The notes under the pieces: model-generated
Databases searched by the model: none
Told to the model about the DNA's origin: nothing
Seen by the model: only the letters and a program-made list of their open reading frames with translations
Source: Bacillota bacterium
GTDB lineage: Bacteria > Bacillota_I > Bacilli_A > Erysipelotrichales > Erysipelotrichaceae
DNA: 38,854 bases
NCBI GenBank assembly: GCA_030526175.1
Contig: JAUNDJ010000012.1
Span: 1 to 38,854, forward strand
Direction: 5' to 3'
Shown: in pieces, positions 1 to 8,173 of the stretch
How the letters are laid out: every line of letters starts with the position of its first letter
Numbering within the stretch: the first letter of the stretch is position 1
Program-made: the position numbers and the translations under genes

Positions 1-86
1 GAAATGTCTTCCAGAAGCTCCCTGTTCTTAACGAAGTGTAAGAGGGAGTAGTTCATATGGAAAAAAGAACACTTTCTAACATATTC

Positions 87-2564
87 CTAGTCAAACAAGG
101 TTGGCTGCTCGATATCTTGCACTTCCTCGTTCCATTCGCCTTCATGAATCTGTTCAATGGTAGAACTCATAAAGAAATCTTCTGTTTTTGTGAAAGGAGC
201 CGAGAAAGTCGAATCCGTACTCATCAAGCTAATTTCCTTTCCTTTAAAACGAATAAGCTCGTCCATAAGACGCATTTCCATATCGTCTTTTGAAATTAGG
301 AAATCGTGTACATACGATGGATTGGATTTTACCCATTTATATAAACGAACCCCTTTGGCAGGACGCTTAAGAACAGGAATATCACTTGCTTTCATACGCT
401 TAAGCTGACAAGTTTGATTGATCAATAACACTTGTTGATCCATAGAATCGAATATTAGAAGACCTTTCACAAAATCATCTTCAACTAAATTCATCGCTTT
501 AACTCCTTTGGAACGAGGAGAAGAAAGTGCGACTTGTTCAATTGGATATGTCAGACCATACCCTTGATTGCTGACAAGTGCAATTTGATCGCTACGCTTA
601 TAAGAAACAGAAACGCTCACTAGCTCATCCATGTCACCTATATTCATCGCAAGCATCGTTTTATTCATACGAGAGACTTCAAAATCTTTTAGATTCACTC
701 GTTTGATCATACCAAACTTGCTGACTAACACAAGCTGTACTTTCTCATCAAACGAATTCACCATTTTGACAGAAACAATCTTTTCTCCACCTTCCATACG
801 AAGATAGTTGCTCATATGAGAGCCTAAATCTTTCCATTTTCCTTCTTCAATCTGATATACAGGAATGTATCCATACGTACCACGATTTGTAAAGAACAAC
901 AAATATTGAAGCGTATTCACTTCTCCATACGCAATTATTTCATCACTATCCTTATGACCACTTAAAGAATCCGAACTCGCATTATAAGAACGAAGAGACA
1001 CTTTTTTCACATATCCATCTCTTGTCACCGGAAGCATGATATTCTCTTGGGCAATCATTGCTCGTTTATCAATAACGATTTCTTCGATTTCTTCTTCAAT
1101 TGAAGAAAGACGTGGTGTTTCAAATTCTCGATTGACTTCTTCCAATTCTTGAACCAAAACATTGTGTAACACCTTTTTATTATTAATAATCTGTGTTAAA
1201 TGCTTAATATCTTTTTCCAATTGTTTAAATTCTGCTTGAAGCTCTTTTACATCGGTATTTGTCAAACGATATAAACGCATTGTCACAATGGCTTCCGCTT
1301 GCATTTCCGTAAAAACAAAACGCTTTATTAAATTTTTCTTTGCGTCCGCTTTATCTTTCGATTTACGAATAATTTGTACGACTTCATCCATGACACTAAC
1401 TGCACGAATCAATCCTTCTAAAATATGCGCACGATTTTGTTTCTGATCGTATTCAAATTTCGAACGACGTAACACTACATCTTCTCGATGGGCAATAAAG
1501 GCATCTAAAGCCATCGGAAGGGACATTTGTACAGGCGCTTTGTTGACAATTGCGATTACGTTATAGTTATAAGATACTTGTAAATCCGTATTCTTATACA
1601 AATAATTGATGATATGTTCGTGTGGAGCATCTAATTTTAGATCTACAACAATACGAAGACCCGTTCTATCACTTTCGTCTCGAACATCTAAAATTCCATC
1701 AACTTTCTTATTCAAATGAATATCGTCAATTTTTTTTACTAAAGAAGATTTTACGACTTCATAAGGAATTTCTGTAATAATGATTTGTTTCAAAGTACGT
1801 TGTGTTTCCACATGTACTTTCGAACGAATAAACACTCTTCCACGTCCTGTTCGAAAGGCATCTTTAATCCCGGATAATCCCATGACTGTTCCACCTGTTG
1901 GAAAATCTGGCCCCTTAACAAATCGCATTAAGTCTTCCAAAGAACAATCTGGATTTTGAATACGATAAATAGTCGCATCCACTACCTCATTTAAGTTATG
2001 CGGTGGAATATTTGTCGCATATCCTGCCGCAATCCCTGTAATCCCATTGACTAAAAGGTTTGGATAGCGAGCTGGTAATACGGTAGGTTCCATTTTTTCA
2101 TCCGAGAAGTTTGGTGCCCATTCTACCGTTTTCTTTTCAATATCCTGCAACAAGAAATTCGCAATTTTTGAAAGACGAGCTTCAGTATAACGCATCGCTG
2201 CTGCCGGGTCATCGTCAATCGAACCATTGTTCCCTTGCATATCGACTAAAGGTGTACGAATTTTCCAGTTTTGCGATAAACGAACCATCGCATCGTAAAC
2301 AGAAGTATCTCCATGAGGGTGATAATTCCCAATGACGTTTCCTACGGTTTTCGCCGATTTATGATACGGACGATTGTAGGTATTTCCATCTTCGTGCATT
2401 GCCCATAAAATACGTCTTTGAACAGGTTTCATACCATCTCGAGCATCTGGTAAGGCACGTTCTTGAATAATATATTTTGAATATCTGGCAAAACGGTCGG
2501 CTATAATGTCTTCTAAAGTGTTTTCTAAGATATTTTCAACAATTTCTTTTTCCTTCTTAGCCAT
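87..2564 (-). CDS. parC: DNA topoisomerase IV subunit A (ParC)
   Basis: Breakage-reunion subunit of topoisomerase IV, which decatenates daughter chromosomes with ParE. The 825-residue protein shows the type IIA topoisomerase A core: the QRDR helix with HPHGDTSVYD at about residues 82-91, then AMRYTEARL with the catalytic tyrosine near Y126, followed by the tower and coiled-coil region and a six-bladed C-terminal beta-pinwheel of weak repeats. The phrase MVRLSQNWKIR and the pairing with parE favour ParC over GyrA. The ATG overlaps the parE stop by 8 bases and is preceded by AAGGAAGG inside the parE 3' end, so the two are translationally coupled. The quinolone-contact positions carry Thr87 and Asp91 rather than the Ser/Glu pair of many Gram-positive ParC proteins. 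The product is complete; the family assignment is secure and the ParC versus GyrA choice is strong. Confidence 0.95.
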   Translation of the reverse strand: MAKKEKEIVENILENTLEDIIADRFARYSKYIIQERALPDARDGMKPVQRRILWAMHEDGNTYNRPYHKSAKTVGNVIGNYHPHGDTSVYDAMVRLSQNWKIRTPLVDMQGNNGSIDDDPAAAMRYTEARLSKIANFLLQDIEKKTVEWAPNFSDEKMEPTVLPARYPNLLVNGITGIAAGYATNIPPHNLNEVVDATIYRIQNPDCSLEDLMRFVKGPDFPTGGTVMGLSGIKDAFRTGRGRVFIRSKVHVETQRTLKQIIITEIPYEVVKSSLVKKIDDIHLNKKVDGILDVRDESDRTGLRIVVDLKLDAPHEHIINYLYKNTDLQVSYNYNVIAIVNKAPVQMSLPMALDAFIAHREDVVLRRSKFEYDQKQNRAHILEGLIRAVSVMDEVVQIIRKSKDKADAKKNLIKRFVFTEMQAEAIVTMRLYRLTNTDVKELQAEFKQLEKDIKHLTQIINNKKVLHNVLVQELEEVNREFETPRLSSIEEEIEEIVIDKRAMIAQENIMLPVTRDGYVKKVSLRSYNASSDSLSGHKDSDEIIAYGEVNTLQYLLFFTNRGTYGYIPVYQIEEGKWKDLGSHMSNYLRMEGGEKIVSVKMVNSFDEKVQLVLVSKFGMIKRVNLKDFEVSRMNKTMLAMNIGDMDELVSVSVSYKRSDQIALVSNQGYGLTYPIEQVALSSPRSKGVKAMNLVEDDFVKGLLIFDSMDQQVLLINQTCQLKRMKASDIPVLKRPAKGVRLYKWVKSNPSYVHDFLISKDDMEMRLMDELIRFKGKEISLMSTDSTFSAPFTKTEDFFMSSTIEQIHEGEWNEEVQDIEQPTLFD

Positions 2565-4488
2565 TTAAACCTTCCTTTCCATAATCGTCTTCTAGTGTAA
2601 ATACAACATTATCCTCAATCCAACTTCTTCTCAATTCGGGTTTATCCCCCATCAATTCACTCACTCGTTTTTCGGCAATAGCCGCATTTTCCAAAGTGAC
2701 GCAAAGAAGCGTTCGAGTTTCCGGATTCATTGTTGTGTCCCACAATTGATTGGCATTCATTTCCCCCAATCCTTTGTAGCGAGTAATGGTATATCCATTT
2801 TTAAATTCTTGTTTCTTCTCTTCCAATTCCTCGTCCGTGTATAAATAGTATTCTTGTTTCCCTTTGGCAATACGATACAAAGGTGGAAGGGCAATATACA
2901 ACATATGTTTGGCAATTAAATCGCGCATATGTCTAAAGAAGAATGTTAATAATAAGTTTTGAATATGTGCTCCATCGTCATCGGCATCGGTCATAATGAT
3001 GACTTTATAATAATTTGAATCCTCCGCACGGAAGCTTTCTTCAAAACCAGCACCTAAGGCGTGAATGATCGTGTTCAACTCCTCGTTTTTCATGATCGAA
3101 TCTTTGCTGGCTTTTTCCGTATTCAATACTTTCCCTCGAAGTGGCAAGATTGCCTGATACTTCGAATCACGACCTTGTTTTGCCGATCCTCCGGCTGAAT
3201 CTCCTTCGACAAGATACAATTCTTTTCTTCGCGCATCTTTACTTTGTGCACTCGCAAGTTTTCCTGAAAGTACACGCTCACTTTTTTGTTTACCTTTTCC
3301 CTTACGTGCTTCATCTCTAGCTTTACGTGCTGCATTACGAGCCGCTTGAGCTTTAACAATTTTTCGCACTAACGTATTGGCAACTTCTTTATTTTCTTCT
3401 AAGAAATAACGAAGGTTTTCACTTACAATCGCATCGGTTGCGTTTTTCGCTTCAGGGGTTCCCAATTTTTCTTTTGTTTGTCCTTCAAACTGTAAAAGTT
3501 CTTCGGGTACGGTTAAGTTAATAACCAAACTTAATCCTTCACGAACATCGTTTCCATCAAATCCTTTTTCTTTTTCTTTTAAGAAACCATTTTTTCGAGC
3601 AAATTCATTAAATACTTTTGTGAAAGCTTGTTTTGCTCCGACTTCGTGGCTTCCTCCATCTCGTGTACGTACCATGTTGGTAAAAGAAAAAATGTTTTCT
3701 TGATAGTCATCCGTATATTGGAAACATCCAGCAATCTTAATTCCTAAGCTTTCCCCATTAAAGCTCACTGGCTTATGCATAGAAGTATGATCCGTATTGA
3801 TTTCTTCAATAAAAGCTTGTAGACCATTCTCATATTGATATATGTTTTCTCGTTTTTCTTTTCGATTGTCTGTAACAACCATCTTTAATCCTTTTAATAA
3901 AAAGGCATCTTCTTGGGCTCTTTCACTAATTTTTGTGAAAGAAAAATGTATATTTTTAAATATCTTGGCATCGGGTAAGAAAGTAACTGTACTACCTGTA
4001 CGATTGGTTTTTCCCATATTCACAAGCTTGCCAAATTTTTTCCCACCGTCTTCAAAACGCATAGACCATTTATTTTTCCCATCATATACTTGCACTTCAC
4101 ACCAGCTACTTAAGGCATTTACTACACTGGCACCAACCCCATGAAGTCCTCCAGCACTTTGATAACCACCTTGGCTCGTAAATTTTCCTCCTGCATGTAA
4201 AACTGTAAAAATAACTTCCAATGCACTTTTTCCACTTGCGTGTTTTCCCACTGGCATACCACGTCCATGGTCTTCTACACTCACACTTTGGTCGGCATTC
4301 AACGTAATATGAATTTCATTTCCATAACCATTTAAAGCTTCATCAATCGCATTATCCACGATTTCCCATACTAAATGGTGTAATCCACGAGTATCTGTTG
4401 ACCCAATATACATACCAGGTCTTTTTCGAACGGCATCCAATCCTTCTAAAATTACAATACTACTTTCGTCATATGTCTTTTTTGCCAT
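2557..4488 (-). CDS. parE: DNA topoisomerase IV subunit B (ParE)
   Basis: ATPase subunit of topoisomerase IV. The GHKL ATP-binding domain is visible from the start: PGMYIGST, EIVDNAIDEAL (general base near E42, Mg-binding Asn near N46), EDHGRGMPV and the glycine-rich lid LHGVGASVVNAL. The transducer domain follows, then a Toprim domain with EGDSAGGSA at about residues 430-440 and the ParE-style TDADDDGAHIQ. The length of 643 residues is normal for the family. The start is supported by AAAGGAT about 8 bases upstream and by a good promoter behind it. It is the first gene of a parE-parC operon and is divergent from plsY. Confidence 0.95.
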   Translation of the reverse strand: MAKKTYDESSIVILEGLDAVRKRPGMYIGSTDTRGLHHLVWEIVDNAIDEALNGYGNEIHITLNADQSVSVEDHGRGMPVGKHASGKSALEVIFTVLHAGGKFTSQGGYQSAGGLHGVGASVVNALSSWCEVQVYDGKNKWSMRFEDGGKKFGKLVNMGKTNRTGSTVTFLPDAKIFKNIHFSFTKISERAQEDAFLLKGLKMVVTDNRKEKRENIYQYENGLQAFIEEINTDHTSMHKPVSFNGESLGIKIAGCFQYTDDYQENIFSFTNMVRTRDGGSHEVGAKQAFTKVFNEFARKNGFLKEKEKGFDGNDVREGLSLVINLTVPEELLQFEGQTKEKLGTPEAKNATDAIVSENLRYFLEENKEVANTLVRKIVKAQAARNAARKARDEARKGKGKQKSERVLSGKLASAQSKDARRKELYLVEGDSAGGSAKQGRDSKYQAILPLRGKVLNTEKASKDSIMKNEELNTIIHALGAGFEESFRAEDSNYYKVIIMTDADDDGAHIQNLLLTFFFRHMRDLIAKHMLYIALPPLYRIAKGKQEYYLYTDEELEEKKQEFKNGYTITRYKGLGEMNANQLWDTTMNPETRTLLCVTLENAAIAEKRVSELMGDKPELRRSWIEDNVVFTLEDDYGKEGLNG

Positions 4489-4515
4489 GATATCATCCTT
4501 TCGTCAATCTTATCC

Positions 4516-4544
4516 ATTCTATCAAACTTCATACTTATTTTCAA
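4516..4544 (-). promoter_or_regulatory. Promoter of parE-parC
   Basis: On the minus strand TTGAAA (4544-4539) and TAGAAT (4521-4516) are separated by 17 bases, placing a start point near 4509, about 20 bases before the parE ATG. Its -35 box is almost coincident with that of the divergent plsY promoter. Called from consensus match only. Confidence 0.6.
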
Positions 4545-4567
4545 AAATTTTCCCTTTATGCTATGAT
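4538..4567 (+). promoter_or_regulatory. Promoter of plsY
   Basis: TTTTCA (4538-4543), an 18-base spacer and TATGAT (4562-4567), giving a predicted start near 4574 and a 5' leader of under 20 bases that still contains AGGAG (4578-4582). The -35 box overlaps that of the parE promoter on the other strand. Confidence 0.45.
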
Positions 4568-4591
4568 ATACAAAAAAAGGAGAAAAAGTTT

Positions 4592-5206
4592 ATGATGACC
4601 ATTATTTCTATAGTAATTGGCTACCTTCTTGGTTCGATTCCTTTTGCGTTAGTCATTGGTAAAGTATTTTATCACACCGATGTACGAAACTTTGGATCTG
4701 GAAATCTTGGTGGTACCAATACAGGCCGTGTTTTAGGAAAAAAAGCAGGAATCGCTGTAATTGTATGTGATGTTTTAAAAGTTGTTTTCGCTTGTGGATT
4801 TGCTTCCTTTTTTGGACAAATCGCATGTATTTGGACAGGATTCGCATGTTGTATTGGGCACTGTTATCCAATATTTGCTCACTTTAAAGGAGGAAAAGCC
4901 GTTAGTACAGTATTTGGATTCTTACTAGCCACTTCTATCTTCCTTTTCCACAATATTTTATATTTTATATTGCCATTTTTAATGTTCTTTATTGTACTTT
5001 ATTTATTTAAGTTTGTTTCATTGGCAAGCATGTGTGGAATCTTATTCTCAAGTCTTTATATTACAGGAACGTATTTTAGTCTCGATCCAGCAAATCTTTT
5101 GGTCATTTGTGCTAGCTGGTTAATGACAGTTTTAGTCATCTATCGTCATTGGGCCAATGTGGGTCGTATCAAAGATGGTAGCGAAAGTAAAATTTCTTGG
5201 ATGTAA
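4592..5206 (+). CDS. plsY: Glycerol-3-phosphate acyltransferase PlsY
   Basis: Integral membrane enzyme that transfers the acyl group from acyl-phosphate to glycerol-3-phosphate, the first step of phospholipid synthesis in most Gram-positive bacteria. The family signature GSGNLGGTNTGRVLG follows the first membrane segment, and the cytoplasmic motif HFKGGKAVST sits near the middle. Several hydrophobic segments give the usual multi-pass topology. Reading could extend upstream to 4487, but the ATG at 4592 is preceded at 9 bases by AGGAG and gives 204 residues, the normal family size; the longer form would begin within the parE promoter. The next ATG at 4595 is equally in frame. The nearest downstream gene is the ComK-like gene, 47 bases away. 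Confidence 0.93.
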   Translation: MMTIISIVIGYLLGSIPFALVIGKVFYHTDVRNFGSGNLGGTNTGRVLGKKAGIAVIVCDVLKVVFACGFASFFGQIACIWTGFACCIGHCYPIFAHFKGGKAVSTVFGFLLATSIFLFHNILYFILPFLMFFIVLYLFKFVSLASMCGILFSSLYITGTYFSLDPANLLVICASWLMTVLVIYRHWANVGRIKDGSESKISWM

Positions 5207-5215
5207 GAAAGATAT

Positions 5216-5253
5216 AATCTCCTAGTCGTACTATTAGTCTAGGAGGTTTTTTT
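5216..5253 (+). terminator. Hairpin plus T-tract after plsY that contains the next gene's Shine-Dalgarno
   Basis: The arms 5216-5225 (AATCTCCTAG) and 5239-5248 (CTAGGAGGTT) form a roughly 10-bp stem around a 13-base loop. Seven T residues (5247-5253) follow. This has the form of an intrinsic terminator for plsY. The 3' arm is also the AGGAGG (5241-5246) that precedes the ComK-like ATG at 5254 by 7 bases, so the same structure would mask that ribosome binding site in any transcript reading in from plsY. A TATAAT lies at 5213-5218 directly before the loop, without a convincing -35. Confidence 0.7.
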
Positions 5254-5658
5254 ATGCTTAAATATCTATATTTTGATTATCCACAAAACGCTCTTATATG
5301 CGTTTATTCCAATCACCAGAATATCTTCCCAAAACAAAACGCAAAAAAATATTTGGACACGCTTTGTCAAAAAGAAGGCTCTTCCTTCCAGGCAAGAAAA
5401 GAATACTATCAGAAGAAAATGAATATTCACAAATTGGTTCCCATTGTCATCAATCGACAAGAAATCTATTTTCCTCTATCAAATATCAAAAATTACGACT
5501 GTATTTGGATTCACTATTTCTCTATTCAAAAAGTGATATATAAGAAAAAAGAATGCATCATCACTTTTTTTGATGATACATCCTTAGTTGTAAAAAATTC
5601 AATGCGTATTCAACACACTATGCGAAGCATACAACGTTTTCTTTATACCAAAAACTAA
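5254..5658 (+). CDS. ComK-family competence transcription factor-like protein
   Basis: A 134-residue protein that resembles Bacillus ComK over most of its length. The order of landmarks matches: GSSFQARKEYY (ComK has GSSYAGRK), then KLVPIVINRQEIYFPL (ComK has a KPPIMVDP..IFLFP segment), a Trp-Ile-His segment (IWIHYFSIQKV against ISHVHVKEF), and a C-terminal CIITFFDDTSLVV and MRSIQRFL that match the TFSNGKTMEL and YRTAWLR region. In Bacillus this protein binds AT-rich K-boxes and activates DNA-uptake genes. It is shorter than Bacillus ComK (about 190 residues), lacking C-terminal sequence. It is basic, and its AGGAGG ribosome site lies in a terminator-like hairpin. The gene ends tail-to-tail with ftsK, sharing three bases. 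The family call rests on recalled motifs; the regulatory role is inference. Confidence 0.7.
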   Translation: MLKYLYFDYPQNALICVYSNHQNIFPKQNAKKYLDTLCQKEGSSFQARKEYYQKKMNIHKLVPIVINRQEIYFPLSNIKNYDCIWIHYFSIQKVIYKKKECIITFFDDTSLVVKNSMRIQHTMRSIQRFLYTKN

Positions 5659-8147
5659 TCCATGCCTTCAAGATTGGCTGGTCCGATTAAGATTTCTCTT
5701 GGCTTGCTGCCATTGGCTGGACCAATGACACCTTCGCATTCTAGAACATCAATTAAACGGGCTGCACGAGAATATCCAACAGAAAATCTTCTTTGAATCA
5801 ATGAAGTACTTGCTTTTCTTGATTGAATCACAAAGTTTTTTACTTCTGGATACAAAGGATCGGCATTTTCTGGCTTCACTTCTCCTCCTTGCATTGCTAG
5901 ATCGCGAAGTTGGATAAACGCATCGTCATAACGAGGTTGTCCTTGGGATTTCACAAAGTCACAAATTCGATTGACTTCCTCGTCTGTAATAAAGACACCT
6001 TGTATACGTTTTGGACTCGTTTCTCCATTTGGAAGATATAACATATCTCCATATCCTAATAAACGATCCGCTCCAGCTTGATCTAGGATTGTTCGAGAAT
6101 CGGTTTGGCTCGATACCGCAAAAGCGATTCTTGAAGGAATGTTAGCTTTGATTACACCCGTAATAACATCCACACTTGGTCTTTGGGTAGCTACAATTAA
6201 GTGGATACCTGCCGCACGAGCCAATTGAGTAATTCTTTGAATGCTCGCTTCGACCTCTTTGGCAGCCACCAACATTAAATCGGCCAATTCGTCAATAATT
6301 ACTACGATAGAAGTCATTGGACGTAAGTTCTCTTCAGGATGTGCTTTTACATATTTATTGTATCCAGCAATATTTCGAACACCAATTTCTGAGAACATGT
6401 CATAACGCTTATCCATCATAGTCACAACGACTTTTAATGCTTTATTAGCCTCTTCCCCATCGGTAATAACTGGTGCTAATAAATGAGGAACTCCATTATA
6501 AGGTGTAAATTCAACCTTTTTCGGATCGACTAAGATCAATTTGACTTCATTCGGTTTTGTTCGCATTAATATAGAACAAATAATGGAATTGACACATACA
6601 CTCTTTCCAGAACCAGTAGCTCCAGCGATTAATAAGTGTGGCATCTTGTTTAATTCTCCATAACAAGAACTTCCCATCAAATCTTTTCCGATACAGAATA
6701 ATAGCTTTTTATCATCAAAACTAGAAGGAATGTTTTTCATTAAATCCATCATTTGTACCGTTGTCTTTTCCACATTTGGAATTTCCACACCAATCGCATT
6801 TTTACCAGGTATTGGTGCTTCAATACGAATATCGGTAGCTGCTAGAGCCATCTTAATATCGTCTTGTAACCCAGAAATTTTAGAAACTCGAACTCCCAAT
6901 TCTGGTTTAATCTCAAATTTCGTAACACTAGGACCAATATGAATCTGTAACAATTTCGCTTCTACACCAAATTGTTTCAAAATCGCAATCAATCTTTCTC
7001 CTTGTTTGCTCGAATTCATCGAGTTTTTATTATTCTTGCCACTTCCCGTTACCTTATCTAAGATATTTAATTTTGGTAGCTTATAATTTGCCCAGTTCTC
7101 ATCTGCCACATGTACATAGTGTTGTGGTGATTTCTCTGGTTCTGCAACTTCTTTTTTCTTTTTTTCCACTCTCTTCTTTGGCATCGAAGGTTTCTTTTCT
7201 TCTTCCGATAATAGTGTAAAAGGGATATCATCCTTTTCCACTTCCGGTTCTGCATCTAAGAATATGGAACTTTCTATTTTTCTTTTTTTTCGTTTTGGGT
7301 TTGGTTCATCCGCAACGATTCCGAATTCTACATTGATTTTTTTAATTTCCTGCGTTGGCTCATCCACATCTATGAATAAGCTAGAAGATTTTGGTTTTTC
7401 ATATTCCATATCCGAAGACATGACATCTTTAGCCTCGATAAAAATACTGCCATTATCTTGTAAATCTTCCCCCATAAAACTAAAAGGATCCATAACAGGC
7501 TGTACAACAGGTTCTGGTTTTGGTGCTCTTTGCATCTTTGATTTCACTTTGGACAAATCGGGTTTTGAAATCTCAACTGGCTCACGATTTTCCACTTTTT
7601 CATTAAACCAATCAAATGCCATGCATACGATACCCAATAACACAAATACGATTGTAAAAATCCAGGCACCCGCATAACCAAATAGTGTTCCTATGATTCC
7701 TAATAATGCATATCCAAGAATTCCGGCTCCAGGTGCATACTCTCCTGTTAGTACATGAAAAAATTGAGGAAATAAATTTTCCAATCCGCTCCATACGGGA
7801 TTGGGTTTTACAACATTTATTCCCATAAATAATAAAATGCCACAATAAAAGAATAATCCTCCTAGAAGATAGCGTCTAGGAAGATTATTTTTTCTCGTTA
7901 AAAACGAATATACGATAAACAGAGCCAATCCTAGTAAAGTAGGAATTGTCATAATTCCTATGAAATAGGTTGTAAAACGATAAATTCCTTTTCCAATAAT
8001 TCCCAATTGGAAAACAGAAATCAATAATAGTAAAACAACCCCAAATTGAACTCCTACTTTAATTAAAGCGGCTTGCTCCTTTTTTTGTTTATTCTTTTTC
8101 GAACTCGTGGTCTTTTTCTTAGTGCTTCTTTTTTTGGAAACTGCCAT
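5655..8147 (-). CDS. ftsK: DNA translocase FtsK/SpoIIIE
   Basis: Septum-associated DNA pump that clears chromosome arms during division. The 830-residue protein has a basic N-terminus rich in Lys/Ser, four hydrophobic segments between about residues 30 and 178, a charged linker (about 180-370), and the RecA-like motor with Walker A AGATGSGKSVC near residues 508-518, VDPKKVEF, and Walker B VVIIDELADL near residue 600. The C-terminal winged-helix gamma domain (SLIQRRFSVGYSRAARLID) reads KOPS/SRS-type DNA signals. The length fits SpoIIIE/SftA-class proteins. AAGGAG lies 10 bases before the ATG. It starts 26 bases after the RNase J-like gene, so the two are probably co-transcribed. Confidence 0.95.
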   Translation of the reverse strand: MAVSKKRSTKKKTTSSKKNKQKKEQAALIKVGVQFGVVLLLLISVFQLGIIGKGIYRFTTYFIGIMTIPTLLGLALFIVYSFLTRKNNLPRRYLLGGLFFYCGILLFMGINVVKPNPVWSGLENLFPQFFHVLTGEYAPGAGILGYALLGIIGTLFGYAGAWIFTIVFVLLGIVCMAFDWFNEKVENREPVEISKPDLSKVKSKMQRAPKPEPVVQPVMDPFSFMGEDLQDNGSIFIEAKDVMSSDMEYEKPKSSSLFIDVDEPTQEIKKINVEFGIVADEPNPKRKKRKIESSIFLDAEPEVEKDDIPFTLLSEEEKKPSMPKKRVEKKKKEVAEPEKSPQHYVHVADENWANYKLPKLNILDKVTGSGKNNKNSMNSSKQGERLIAILKQFGVEAKLLQIHIGPSVTKFEIKPELGVRVSKISGLQDDIKMALAATDIRIEAPIPGKNAIGVEIPNVEKTTVQMMDLMKNIPSSFDDKKLLFCIGKDLMGSSCYGELNKMPHLLIAGATGSGKSVCVNSIICSILMRTKPNEVKLILVDPKKVEFTPYNGVPHLLAPVITDGEEANKALKVVVTMMDKRYDMFSEIGVRNIAGYNKYVKAHPEENLRPMTSIVVIIDELADLMLVAAKEVEASIQRITQLARAAGIHLIVATQRPSVDVITGVIKANIPSRIAFAVSSQTDSRTILDQAGADRLLGYGDMLYLPNGETSPKRIQGVFITDEEVNRICDFVKSQGQPRYDDAFIQLRDLAMQGGEVKPENADPLYPEVKNFVIQSRKASTSLIQRRFSVGYSRAARLIDVLECEGVIGPANGSKPREILIGPANLEGMD

Positions 8148-8173
8148 TTATTCACCACTCCTTCACTCATTAA

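Noticed and set aside
3..41. Twelve open codons ending in TAA at the left edge that could be the C-terminus of a plus-strand gene (FQKLPVLNEV ending).
   Set aside because: Too short to identify and other frames also end nearby; nothing supports a gene.
19..54. CTCCCT/AGGGAG inverted repeat near the left edge as a terminator for parC.
   Set aside because: The stem is 6 bp with a long loop and no T-tract on either strand.
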